Positions 34,746 to 43,720 of a stretch of 64,000 nt of DNA are shown here, one piece after another. The number at the start of each line of letters is the position of its first letter. Position 1 is the stretch's first letter. Under the pieces are notes generated by a model. It worked only from the letters and a program-made list of their open reading frames with translations. It ran no database searches and was not told the origin of the DNA. The stretch lies in NCBI GenBank assembly GCA_030762895.1, contig CM061067.1, positions 167,398,518-167,462,517 on the forward strand. The letters run 5' to 3'. The DNA is from Sophora flavescens. Its lineage: Eukaryota > Streptophyta > Magnoliopsida > Fabales > Fabaceae. The position numbers were made by a program, and so were the translations under genes.

Positions 34746-34782
34746 TATTGGACCTTGGGCCTAAAATCCCCTGAAGCCCAAT

Positions 34783-34816
34783 GCGGCCATTCGTTATAAT
34801 ATTATCGGATGGCCGC
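34783..34816 (+). promoter_or_regulatory. Replication-origin stem-loop, unit 3
   Basis: The loop carries TAATATTAT (34797-34805), with final C replaced by T. The stem GCGGCCATTCG / CGGATGGCCGC has one mismatch. Confidence 0.9.
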
Positions 34817-34972
34817 CCCCAATTGTGTGGGCCCCACCACTATCAATTGTCGGGTACGGAAAAGGAAAAACAAAAGGGAAAGCATTTCCTGTCAGTCAAT
34901 CAGGTGTTGGATACAGAGCTTAGATAACCCTCTCCACCCTTTAAATTCGAAATTCGAATTTGGAAATCAATA

Positions 34973-35794
34973 ATGGGGATTAAAGTGGAGATTGGTCCCG
35001 GTTCATATGCCCTGGCTGTCCTTTTGAGGCAGATATCCGTTGGCATAACCGAGATTGGATCTAGTCAGGATCTCATCGATTGGATCAATGCCTTACAAGA
35101 GGAGTCTTCCACAATATTTCAGGGTATCCAAGAAACCTCGAACCAAGGAGGTTCAAATCTGATCATAAATCCCTGGTTCAACACAAGGGTTCAACGACCA
35201 GTGGTATTCAGAAGGCAGCCCGTTAAAGTTCAAGGCCATCAATTTACACAGGGATCCCCTATTGACACTAGGATTGGTGTAAGTGGATCTGTATGGCATG
35301 TGAGTAATATCCCTTTAGGGGTTACACCCTATCAGAGGCATGTTGATAGGATCCAGATCACAGGTTTCAAGGCATCAACTCAGTTCAAATTAAATAATGC
35401 TAGCCGTATAGACAAGACCAGGGTTCCAGTTTATATCAAGTTGGTTGTGGAAATGAGGCCCGTTGATACCCTCCCATCATTTGGCTCTGTGTTCACCACA
35501 TCTTGTAACAATGTTGCAACTGCTTTTATTGGTCCCAGTCAGAGAGATCGTTTCAGGCTTGTTGGTAAACACAAGTTTGATATGTTTGGAGATTCAACCT
35601 ACTCAACTGGTAGATTGACATACCACTGGAACAAGTATCATAAGTTCATTTGTAATACCGATTTTAAGGAGGGAACAGCAGCTGATTTATCTAATATCCA
35701 GAGGAATGCTCTGTACTTGTATATTGTAAATCCCATTAAGGAGATCTTAGGAACCCTACAGTGGATAGTGTATTTTCATATGAGGAATGTTTGA
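34973..35794 (+). pseudogene. V2/V1: V2-coat protein fusion frame, unit 3
   Basis: A one-base loss in the G run at about 35147 joins the V2 frame (from ATG 34973) to the coat protein frame, giving a continuous 273-codon reading frame ending at 35794. The authentic coat protein ATG at 35088 instead runs into a stop after about 25 codons. An AATAAA polyadenylation signal (35797-35802) follows. Frame continuity is directly visible; the fusion is presumably fortuitous, and no function is claimed. Confidence 0.88.
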
Positions 35795-36372
35795 TCAATA
35801 AATTTTATATTGAATATGACAATATTGTTGTACAGAACGGATGTGCAATCCTAATACATCAATTAAATAATGTCTGATTGCCCTTACAACATTATTCATG
35901 GAAAATACACTAATTTCCTCAAAAAATCTAAGAAGATCGAACCTAATTCTAGTAAAAAAAACCCAGTCAATGGATGCAAGGTCGTCCAGATTGTCCTTGT
36001 CAGGTAGCACTTGTGAAGGCTCAGTCTCTTTCGCAGGTTGTGGTTGAACCTCACGTCCAGTGTTATCAGGTCGTTGTTGGTTGGGAAGATCCCGATTTTG
36101 TGGTCCAGGGTCTTGAAATAGAAGGGATTTGGCACTTCCCAGATATAGACGCCATTCTCCATTTGATGTCGTGCAATGGATTCCTCTGTGCGTGAATCCC
36201 ATGCCTCTGCAGTTGAGTTGGACATAGCTTGAACAGCCACATGGGAAGTCGATTCTAACTCTTCTCGACTTCTTTTTCTTGGTTGCATTATGTTGTGGTT
36301 TGATAGAGGGGGCGTCGATGAACTCGAACTAAGCATTATGGATGGTCCAATTTCTGAGCCCTTCATTTTCAT
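35795..36372 (-). pseudogene. C2/C3: TrAP and REn remnants, unit 3
   Basis: The two overlapping frames are largely present. A change in the A run at about 35953 swaps the downstream frames, so the TrAP-like frame 36202-35795 finishes with the REn C-terminus and the REn-like frame ends at 35896. A C-run difference near 36312 also separates the TrAP start from its zinc region. Confidence 0.85.
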
Positions 36373-37339
36373 CCTTATCGAGGAAGGCTTTATAGCTGGA
36401 CCCCTCACCAGGATTGCACAAAGACGATTGCTTTGGGATACCGCCTTTAATTTGAACTGGTTTCCGTATTTACAGCTTTGTTTGCGATCCTCTAGACCCC
36501 AAATTTTTCTTCCAAGTTCTGTAATTTTAAATAATTGGGAGTGACATCATCAATGACCTTATATTGAGCATCATTGGAGTAAATACGTGGATTAAAATCT
36601 AGATGTCCACATAAATAATTATGTTTACCCAATGAACGGGCCCACATAGTCTTCCCTGTCCTGCTAGCACCCTCAATGATTATGCTCTTGGGTCTCTCAT
36701 GCCGCACAGCGGCACCGTCTTCAAATAAGAAATTGTCACTCAACCATTGTTTCATATCATCTGTTAGGGAGAAAGATGTGAACACGGGAACATATTTTGC
36801 TCGTGGTGGAGTGAAAATGCGATCTAAATTACTATTTAGATTATGAAACTGTAAAACAAATGATTTAGGATCCTGCTCCTTAATGACATTTATTGCCTCG
36901 CATTTATTACCGGAGTTCAATGCTTTTGCATGTACCACCTGTATTGATTGTTGACCACCACGAGCACTTCTAGCATCAATCTGGAATTCTCCCTAGTCCA
37001 CGAATACTCCTTCCTTTTCGATATACTGTTTAACATCCGAACTTGATTTAGCTCCCTGAATGTTCGGATGGAAATGTGCTGACCTGGTTAAGGATACCTG
37101 GTCGAAGCATATTGAATTCTTGCAGTCGAACTTTCCTCCGAACTGGATGAGAACGTGGAGATGTGGGTTCCCATCTTCGTGGTGTTCTTGGCAGACACAG
37201 ATGGATTTTTTGGATTTTTTGTTGACAGGTGTCTATAGGTTTTGTAATTTGGAAAGAGCGTCTAAAGGAGACAATGAACAACGTGGATAAATAATAATAA
37301 AAATTTTAGCATAAACCCTGAACTATTAGGTGGTGCCAT
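36288..37339 (-). pseudogene. C1: Rep remnant, unit 3
   Basis: The start at 37339 runs out of frame after about four codons because of a one-base loss. A TAG at 36993-36995 (Trp to stop) and a TAG at 36492-36494 are shared with unit 1. Open frame 36938-36492 retains GASRTGKT and VIDDV. The C4 frame inside (ATG 37174) stops after 28 codons, as in unit 1. Confidence 0.92.
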
Positions 37340-37490
37340 GTGGCAGACTCAATCGGTGTCTTGTGGAACTCAAAAACTCTAAATGAATCGATGGATGGTG
37401 TCCTATATATACTCGAGACACCAATGACATTATTGTGAATACTAGAACTCCTATATTGGGCCTTGGGCGTAAAAGCAACTGAAGCCCTAT

Positions 37491-37524
37491 GCGGCCATCC
37501 ATTATAATATTATCGGATGGCCGC
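37491..37524 (+). promoter_or_regulatory. Replication-origin stem-loop, unit 4
   Basis: The arms GCGGCCATCC and GGATGGCCGC pair perfectly over 10 bp. The loop holds TAATATTAT (37505-37513). Confidence 0.9.
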
Positions 37525-37679
37525 CCCCAACTGTGTGGGCCCTACCACTATCAATTGTCGGGTCGGAAAAGGAAAAACAAAAGGGAAAGCATTTCCTACC
37601 AGCCAATCAGGTGTTGGATACAGAGCTTAGATAACCCGCTCCACCCTTTAAATTCGAAATTCGAATTTGGAAATCAATA

Positions 37680-38494
37680 ATAGGGATTAAAGTGGAATTT
37701 GGCCCCGGTTCATATGCCCTGGCAGCCCTTTTGAGGTAGATATCCATTGGCATAACCGAGGTTGGATCTAGTCATGATCTCATTGATTGGATCAATGCCT
37801 TACAAGAGGAGTCTTCCACAATATTTCAGGATATCCAAGAAACCTAGAACCAAGGGGGTTCAAATCTGATCACAAATCCCAGGTTAACACAAGGGTTCAA
37901 CGAGCAGTGGTATTCAGAAGGCAGCCCATTAAAGTTCAAGCCCAACAATTTACATAGGGATCCACTATTGACACTACGATTGGTGTATCTGTATGGCATT
38001 TGAGTAATATCCCTTTAGGGGTTACACCCTATCAGAGGCTTGTTGATAGGATCCAGATCACAGGTTTCAAGGCATCATCCCAGTTCAAATTAAATAATGC
38101 TAGCCGTATAGACAAGACAAGGGTTCCAGTTTATATCAAGTTGGTTGTGGATATGAGGCCCGACGATACCCTCCCATCATTTGGGTCTGTGTTCACCACA
38201 TATTGTAACAATGTTGCAACTGCTTTTATTGGTCCCAGTCAGAGAGATCGTTTTAGGCTTGTTGGTAAACACAAGTTTGATATGTTTGGAGATTCAACCT
38301 ACTCAACTGGTAGATTGACATACGACTGGAACAAGTATCATAAGTTCATTTGTAATACCGATTTTAAGGAGGGAACAACAACTGATTTATCTAATATCCA
38401 GAGGAATGCTCTGTACTTGCATATTGTAAATCCCATTGAGGAGATCTTAGGAACCCTACTGTGGATAGGGTATTTTCATACGAGGAATGTTTGA
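37680..38494 (+). pseudogene. V2/V1: V2 and coat protein remnants, unit 4
   Basis: The V2 start codon is changed to ATA at 37680 and a TAG stands at about 37736. The coat protein frame (ATG 37795) is shifted near 37860, has a small deletion at about 37885, and carries the same Gln-to-TAG change as unit 2 at about 37955. The C-terminal 164 codons (38000-38494) are open, with AATAAA following. Confidence 0.88.
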
Positions 38495-38599
38495 TCAATA
38501 AAGTTTATATTGAATATGACAATATTGTTGTACAGAACGGATGTGCAATCCTAATACATCAATTAAATAATGTCTGATTGCCCTTACAACATTATTTAT

Positions 38600-38989
38600 C
38601 TAAATTACACTAATTTCCTCTAAAAATCTAAGAACATTGAACCTAATTCTAGTAAAAAAAATCCCAGTCAATGGATGCAAGGTCGTCCAGATTGTCCATG
38701 TCAGGTAGCACTTGTGAAGGCTCAGTCTCTTTCGCAGTTTGTGGTTGAACCTCACCTCCAGTGTTATCAGGTCGTTGTTGGTTGGGAAGATCCTGATTTT
38801 GTGGTCTAGGATCTTGAAATAAAGGGGATTTGGCACTTCCCAGATATAGACGCCATTCTCCAGTTGATGTCGTGTAATGGATTCCCCTGTGCGTGAATCC
38901 CAAGCCTCTGCAGTTGAGTTGGACATAGCTTGAACAACCACATGGGAAGTCGATTCTAACTCTTCTCGACTTCTTTTTCTTGGCTGCAT
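38600..38989 (-). pseudogene. C3: REn, unit 4, truncated at C-terminus
   Basis: A 129-codon frame contains the REn body (DSRTGESITRHQ, NDLITLEVRF, HPLTGIFFTRIRF). It stops at 38600 through a TAG about 35 codons before the position used in unit 5. REn enhances viral DNA accumulation through Rep and PCNA contacts. Confidence 0.85.
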
Positions 38990-39074
38990 TATGTTGTGGT
39001 TTGATAGAGGGGAGAGTCGATGAACTCGAACTGAGCATTATGGATGGTCTAGTTTCTGAGCCCTTCATTTTCAT
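38649..39074 (-). CDS. C2: TrAP open frame, unit 4
   Basis: From ATG at 39074 (MKMKGSE) an uninterrupted frame of 141 codons contains a basic stretch, the Cys/His zinc region CGCSSYVQLNCRG followed by HRGIH, and an acidic C-terminus (MDNLDDLASIDWDFF), the classic layout of a geminivirus transcriptional activator/silencing suppressor. The length equals the family norm closely. Expression from the host locus is unknown. Confidence 0.85.
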   Translation of the reverse strand: MKMKGSETRPSIMLSSSSSTLPSIKPQHNAAKKKKSRRVRIDFPCGCSSYVQLNCRGLGFTHRGIHYTTSTGEWRLYLGSAKSPLFQDPRPQNQDLPNQQRPDNTGGEVQPQTAKETEPSQVLPDMDNLDDLASIDWDFFY

Positions 39075-39944
39075 CGTTATCGGGGAAGGCTTTATAGCTG
39101 GACCCCTCACCAGGATTGCACAGCACGATTGTTAGGATACCGCCTTTAATTTGAACTGGTTTCCCGTACTTACAGTTTGTTTGCCAGTCCCTCCCCAATT
39201 TTTTATTTCCAGTGATTTAATTTTAAATAATTGGTAGTGACATCATCAATGACGTTATATTGAGCATCATTTGAGTAAACACGTGGATTAAAATCTAGAT
39301 GTCCACATAAATAATTATGGTTACCCAATGAACAGGCCCACATAGTCTTCCTTGTCCTGCTAGCACCCTCAATGATTATGCTCTTGGATCTTTCAGGCCG
39401 CACAGCGGCACCGTCTTCAAATAATAAATTCCATTGTTTCATATCGTCTGTTATGGTGAAAGATGTGAACACGGGAACATATTCTGCTCGTGGAGGAGTG
39501 AAAATACGATCTAAATTACTATTTCGATTATGAAACTGTAAAACAAATGATTTAGGATCTAGCTTGTTAATGGCATTTAATGCCTCACATTTATTACCGG
39601 AGTTCAATGCTTTTGCATATACCTCCAGTATTGATTGTTGACCACCACGCGCACTTCTAGGATCTATCTGGAATTCTCCCCAGTCCACGAATACTCCTTC
39701 CTTTTCGATATACCAGGTCGAAGAATCTTGGATTCTTGCAGTCGAACTTTCTTTCGAAATGGATGAGAACGTGGAAATGAGGGTTCCCATCTTCGTTGTG
39801 TTCCTGGTAGACACGGATGAATTTTTTGTTGACAGGTGTCTGTAGGTTTTGTAATTGGGAAAGAGTGTCTGAAGGAGACAATGAACAACGTGGATAATAA
39901 AAAAAAAAATTAGCATAAACCCTGAACCTATTAGGTGGTGCCAT
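38989..39944 (-). pseudogene. C1: Rep remnant with C4-Rep fusion, unit 4
   Basis: The start at 39944 opens MAPPNR and keeps a motif II-like HFHVLIHF. About 100 bp are deleted near 39715, removing the segment just before motif III. The deletion puts the C4 start (MGTLIS) in frame with Rep from YIEKEG onward, giving a long frame, 39916-39203. Walker A is altered to GASRTRKT, and the C-terminal part is shifted near 39200. Confidence 0.9.
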
Positions 39945-40095
39945 GTGGCAGACTCAATCGGTGTCTGGTGGAACTCAAAAACTCTAAATGAATCGGTGGA
40001 TGGTGTCCTATATATACTTGAGACACCAATGGCATTATGGTGAATACTACAACGCCTATATTGGACCTTGGTCCTAAAAGCCCCTGAAGCCCAAT

Positions 40096-40129
40096 GCGAC
40101 CATTCGTTATAATATTATGGGATGGCCGC
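40096..40129 (+). promoter_or_regulatory. Degenerate replication-origin stem-loop, unit 5
   Basis: The loop reads TAATATTAT (40110-40118). The stem GCGACCATTCG / GGATGGCCGC has several mismatches. About 85 bp of leader between stem-loop and V2, present in other units, are missing here. Confidence 0.85.
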
Positions 40130-40206
40130 TCCAATCTGTGTTGGATACAGAGCTTAGATAACCCGCTCCACCCTTTAAATTCGAAATTCGATTTTGGAAA
40201 TCAAAA

Positions 40207-40461
40207 ATGGGGATTAAAGTGGAGATTGATTTCGGTTCATATGCCCCGGCAGCCCTTTTGAGGCAGATATCCGTTGACATAACCGAGGTTGGATCTAGTC
40301 AGGATCTCATCGATTGGATCAATGCCTTACAAGAGGAGTCTTCCACAATGTTTCAGGGTATCAAAGAAACCACGAACCAAGGGGGGTTCAAATCTGATCA
40401 CAAATCCCAGGTTCAGCACAAGGGTTCAACGAGCTGTGGTATTCAGAAGGCAGCCCATTAA
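40207..40461 (+). CDS. V2: V2 open frame, unit 5
   Basis: This 84-codon frame starts MGIKVEIDFGSYAPA and overlaps the coat protein ATG by 140 bp in another phase. Position and overlap match geminivirus V2. There is no recognisable sequence signature, so the function is inferred from synteny only. Confidence 0.72.
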   Translation: MGIKVEIDFGSYAPAALLRQISVDITEVGSSQDLIDWINALQEESSTMFQGIKETTNQGGFKSDHKSQVQHKGSTSCGIQKAAH

Positions 40462-41029
40462 AGTTCAAGGCCAACAATTTACACAAGGATCAACTATCAA
40501 CACTACGATTGGTGTAAGTGTATCTGTATGGCATGTGAGTAATATCCTTTTAGGGGTTACACCCTATCCGAGGCATGTTGATAGGATCCAGATCACAGGT
40601 TTTAAGGCATCAACCCAGTTCAAATTAAATAATGCTAGCCGTATAGACAAGACAAGGGTTCCAGTTTATATCAAGTTGGTTGTGGATATGAGGCCCGAAG
40701 ATACCCTCCCATCATTTGGGTCTGTGTTCACCACATCTTGTAACAATGTTGCAACTGCTTTTATTGGTCCCAGTGAGAGAGATCGTTTCAGGCTTGTTGG
40801 TAAACACAAGTTTGATATGTTTGGAGATTCAACCTACTCAACTGGTAGATTGACATACGACTGGAACAAGTATTATAAGTTCATTTGTAATACCGATTTT
40901 AAGGAGGGAACAACAACTGATTTATCTAATATCCAGAGGAATGCTCTGTACTTGTATATTGTAAATCCCATTAAGGAGATCTTAGGAACCCTACAGTGGA
41001 TACTGTATTTTCATATCAGGAATGTTTGA
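40322..41029 (+). CDS. V1: Coat protein, intact frame, unit 5
   Basis: An uninterrupted 235-codon frame begins MPYKRSLPQCFRVSKK, a basic N-terminus of the kind that carries nuclear import and ssDNA-binding signals. It occupies the coat protein position downstream of V2 and ends at a stop followed by AATAAA, convergent with REn. Later features are RRQPIKV, WHVSN, FGSVFTTSCNNVAT and a C-terminal YFHIRNV. The length fits geminivirus capsid proteins (about 230-260 residues). I cannot place it in a genus; it does not match the begomovirus or curtovirus coat proteins I can recognise by pattern. Units 2, 3, 4 and 6 have broken versions. Confidence 0.85.
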   Translation: MPYKRSLPQCFRVSKKPRTKGGSNLITNPRFSTRVQRAVVFRRQPIKVQGQQFTQGSTINTTIGVSVSVWHVSNILLGVTPYPRHVDRIQITGFKASTQFKLNNASRIDKTRVPVYIKLVVDMRPEDTLPSFGSVFTTSCNNVATAFIGPSERDRFRLVGKHKFDMFGDSTYSTGRLTYDWNKYYKFICNTDFKEGTTTDLSNIQRNALYLYIVNPIKEILGTLQWILYFHIRNV

Positions 41030-41464
41030 TCAATAAAGTTTATATTGAATATGACAATATTGTTGTACAGAACGGATGTGCAATCCTAATACATCAATTA
41101 AATAATGTCTGATTGCCCTTACAACATTATTTATGGAAATTACACTAATTTTCTCTAAAAATCTAAGAACATCGAATCTAATTCTAGTAAAAAAAATAAT
41201 CCCAGTCAATGGATGCAAGGTCGTCCAGATTGTCCATTTCTGGTAGCACTTGTGAAGGCTCAGTCTCTTTCGCTGGTTGTGGTTGAACCCCACCTCCAGT
41301 GTTATCAGGTCGTTGTTGGTTGGGAAGATCCTGATTTTGTGGTCTAGGATCTTGAAATAGAGGGGATTTGACACCTCCCAGATATAGATGCCATTCTCCA
41401 GTTGATGTCGTGTAATGGATTCCCCTGTGCGTGAATCCCATGCCTCTGTAGTTGAGTTGGACAT
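41030..41464 (-). CDS. C3: REn open frame, unit 5
   Basis: The frame runs from an ATG at 41464 (MSNSTTEAWDSRTGES) to 41030, 144 codons; an upstream in-frame ATG at 41527 would lengthen it. From DSRTGES onward the length (135 residues) equals typical REn. Its stop abuts the coat protein stop. Hydrophobic, Ile/Leu-rich C-terminal half (NNVVRAIRHYLIDVLGLHI) is as expected. Confidence 0.85.
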   Translation of the reverse strand: MSNSTTEAWDSRTGESITRHQLENGIYIWEVSNPLYFKILDHKIRIFPTNNDLITLEVGFNHNQRKRLSLHKCYQKWTIWTTLHPLTGIIFFTRIRFDVLRFLEKISVISINNVVRAIRHYLIDVLGLHIRSVQQYCHIQYKLY

Positions 41465-41612
41465 AGCTTGAACAACCACATGGGAAGTCGATTCTAACTC
41501 TTCTCGACTTCTTTTTCTTGGCAGCATTATGTTGTGGTTTGATAGTGGGGGGAGTCGATGAACTCGAACTGAGCATTATGGATGGCCATGTTTCTGAGCC
41601 CTTCATTTTCAT
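41184..41612 (-). CDS. C2: TrAP open frame, unit 5
   Basis: From MKMKGSE (ATG 41612) 142 codons are open, with the basic KKKKSRRVR stretch, zinc region CGCSSYVQLN and acidic C-terminus. In the zinc region one Cys is replaced by Tyr (VQLNYRG instead of VQLNCRG in units 1-4), which may impair metal binding. Confidence 0.85.
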   Translation of the reverse strand: MKMKGSETWPSIMLSSSSSTPPTIKPQHNAAKKKKSRRVRIDFPCGCSSYVQLNYRGMGFTHRGIHYTTSTGEWHLYLGGVKSPLFQDPRPQNQDLPNQQRPDNTGGGVQPQPAKETEPSQVLPEMDNLDDLASIDWDYFFY

Positions 41613-42575
41613 CCTTATCGAGGAAGGCTTTGTAGCTTGACCCCTCACCAGGATTGCACATCACGATTGCCAGGATACCGCCTTTAATTTGAACTGGTTT
41701 CCCGTACTTACAGTTTGTTTGCCAGTCCCTCTGGGCCCCAATTATTTCTTTCCAGTGCTTTAATTTTAAATAATTGGGTGTGACATCATCAATGACGTTA
41801 TATTGAGCATCATTGGAGTAAACACGTGGATTAAAATCTAGATGTCCACATAAATAATTATGTTTACCCAATGAACGGGCCCGCATAGTCTTCCCTGTCC
41901 CGTCCTGCTAGCACCCTCAATGATTATGCTCTTGGGTCTTTCAGGCCGCACGGCGGCACCGTCTTCAAATAATAAATTGTCACCCAACCATTGTTTCATA
42001 TCATCTGTTATGGAGAAAGATGTGAACACGGGAACATATTCTACTCGTGGTGGAGTGAAAATGCGATCTAAATTATTATTTAGATTATGAAACTGTAAAG
42101 CAAATGATTTATGATCGAGCTCATTAATGACATTTAATGCCTCACATTTATTACCGGGGTTCAATGCTTTTGCATATACCTCCTGTATTGATTGTTGACC
42201 ACCACGAGCACTTCTAGCATGTATCTGGAATTCTCCCCAGTCCACGAATACTCCTTCCTTTTCGATATATTGTTTAACATCCGAAATTGATTTAGTTCCC
42301 TAAGTGTTCGGATGGAAATATGCTGACCTGGTTGAGGATACAAGGTCGAAGAATCTTGGATTCTTGCAGTCGAACTTTCCTTCGAACTGGATGAGAACGT
42401 GGAGATGAGGGTTCCCATCTTCGAGGTGTTCTTGGCAGACACGGATGAATATTTTGTTGACAGGTGTCTGTAGGTTTTGTAATTGGGAAAGAGCGTCTGA
42501 AGGAGACAATGAACAACGTGGATAAGTAATAAAAAAAAATTTAGCATAAACCCTGGACCTTTTAGGTGGTGCCAT
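41527..42575 (-). pseudogene. C1: Rep, unit 5, two visible lesions
   Basis: The gene spans about 348 codons, the normal Rep size. The N-terminus begins MAPPKRSRVYAK and shows motif I (FFITYP, residues about 14-19) and motif II (HLHVLIQF, His at 57 and 59). A TAG at 42300-42302 interrupts before motif III (YIEK). A 5-bp insertion near 41900 breaks the Walker A region (GASRTG then frameshift). The remainder, including VIDDV and CNPGEGSS, is in frame. As written it cannot encode an active initiator. Confidence 0.93.
42161..42418 (-). CDS. C4: C4 open frame, unit 5
   Basis: An 85-codon frame starts MGTLISTFSSSSK inside Rep. Gly-2 is a myristoylation candidate, and the length falls in the usual C4 range (85-100). 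This is the longest C4 frame in the array. Confidence 0.7.
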   Translation of the reverse strand: MGTLISTFSSSSKESSTARIQDSSTLYPQPGQHISIRTLRELNQFRMLNNISKRKEYSWTGENSRYMLEVLVVVNNQYRRYMQKH

Positions 42576-42691
42576 GTGGCAGACTCAATCGGTGTCTGGT
42601 GGAACTCAAAATCTTTAAATGAATCTTTGGATGGTGTCCTATATATACTCGTGACACTAATGTCATTGTTGTGAATACTAGAACTCCTATA

Positions 42692-42705
42692 TTGGGCCTT
42701 GGGCC
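42692..42705 (-). promoter_or_regulatory. Candidate Rep-binding iterons, unit 5/6 boundary
   Basis: TTGGGCC is repeated in tandem (42692-42705) between the Rep TATA box and the stem-loop, and GTGGGCCCC recurs on the other side at about 42771. Tandem 5-8 bp repeats at this position are Rep-binding iterons in geminiviruses. The pair recurs in most units (for example 31621, 34600, 45280). Confidence 0.5.
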
Positions 42706-42726
42706 TAAAAGCCACTGAAACCCAAT

Positions 42727-42760
42727 GCGGCCATCCGTTATAATATTACCGGATGGCCGC
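42727..42760 (+). promoter_or_regulatory. Perfect replication-origin stem-loop, unit 6
   Basis: The stem GCGGCCATCCG / CGGATGGCCGC is perfect over 11 bp and the 12-nt loop ends in canonical TAATATTAC (42741-42749). This is the best-preserved origin in the window. Confidence 0.97.
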
Positions 42761-42915
42761 CCCCAACTGTGTGGGCCCCACCACTATCAATTGTCGGGTA
42801 CGGAAAGGAAAAATAAAAGGGAAAGCATTTCCTGCCAGTCAATCAGGTGTTGGATACATAGCTTATATAACCCGCTTCACTCTTTAAATTCGAAATTCAA
42901 ATTTGGAAATCAACA

Positions 42916-43720
42916 ATGGGGATTAAAGTGGAGATTGGTCCCGGTTCATATGCCCTGGCTGCCCTTTTGAAGCAGATATCCATTGGCATAACCGAGGTTG
43001 GATCTAGTTAGGATCTCATCGATTGGATCAATGCCTTACAAGAGGAGTCTTCCATAATATTTCAGGGTATCCAAGAAACCTCAAACCAAGGGGGATTCAA
43101 ATCTGATCACAAATCCCAGGTTCAACACAAGGGTTCAACTAGCAGTGGCATTTAGAAGGCAGCCCATTAAAGTTCAAGCACAACAATTTACACAGGGTTC
43201 CACTATTGACACTACGATTGGTGTAAGTGTATCTGTATGGCATATGAGTAATATCCTTTTAGGGGTTACACCCTTACAGAGGCATGTTGATAGGATCCAG
43301 ATCACAGGTTTCGAGGCATCAAACCAGTTCAAATTAAATAATGCTAGCCGTATAGACAAGACCAGGGTTCCAATTTATATCAAGTTTGTTGTGGAAATGA
43401 GGCCCGATGATACCCTCCCATCATTTGGGTCTGTGTTCACCACATCTTGTAACAATGTTGCCACTGCATTTATTGGTCCCAGTCAGAGAGATGGTTTCTG
43501 GCTTGTTGGTAAACACAAGTTTGATATGTTTGGAGATTCAATGACATACGACTGGAACAAGTATTATAAGTTCATTTGTAATACCGATTTTAAGGAGGGA
43601 ACAACAACTGATTTATCTAATATCCAGAGGAATGCTCTGTACTTGTTTATTGTATATCCCATTGAGGAGATCTTAGGAACTCTACAGTGGATAGTGTATT
43701 TTCATATCAGGAATGTTTGA
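42916..43720 (+). pseudogene. V2/V1: V2 and coat protein remnants, unit 6
   Basis: V2 (ATG 42916) has a TAG at codon 32 (43009). Coat protein (ATG 43031) has a TAA at codon 9 (43055). The later coat protein frame, 43145-43720, is open for 191 codons but lacks a few codons near 43540 compared with the other units. AATAAA follows the stop. Confidence 0.88.

Larger units (their letters stand above)
34746..37490 (-). other. EVE unit 3 (first unit of the right block)
   Basis: Orientation is flipped relative to units 1 and 2: V2/coat protein read plus, Rep reads minus. Its Rep and C4 stops match those of unit 1, so these two units are closer to each other than to units 4-6. Confidence 0.92.
37491..40095 (-). 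other. EVE unit 4 (right block)
   Basis: This unit is about 2.6 kb with complete gene order, V-sense on plus and C-sense on minus. TrAP is open; V2, coat protein, REn and Rep are broken. Confidence 0.92.
40096..42726 (-). other. EVE unit 5 (right block), best preserved
   Basis: Of its six genes, V2, coat protein, TrAP, REn and C4 are open over full length and only Rep is broken. This is the most complete viral unit in the window. Confidence 0.93.

Noticed and set aside
37048..37290. Frames of 76-77 codons on both strands over Rep (also near 29665, 31795 and 42292)
   Set aside because: They recur only because the Rep N-terminal DNA recurs; they are other-frame shadows of Rep and C4.
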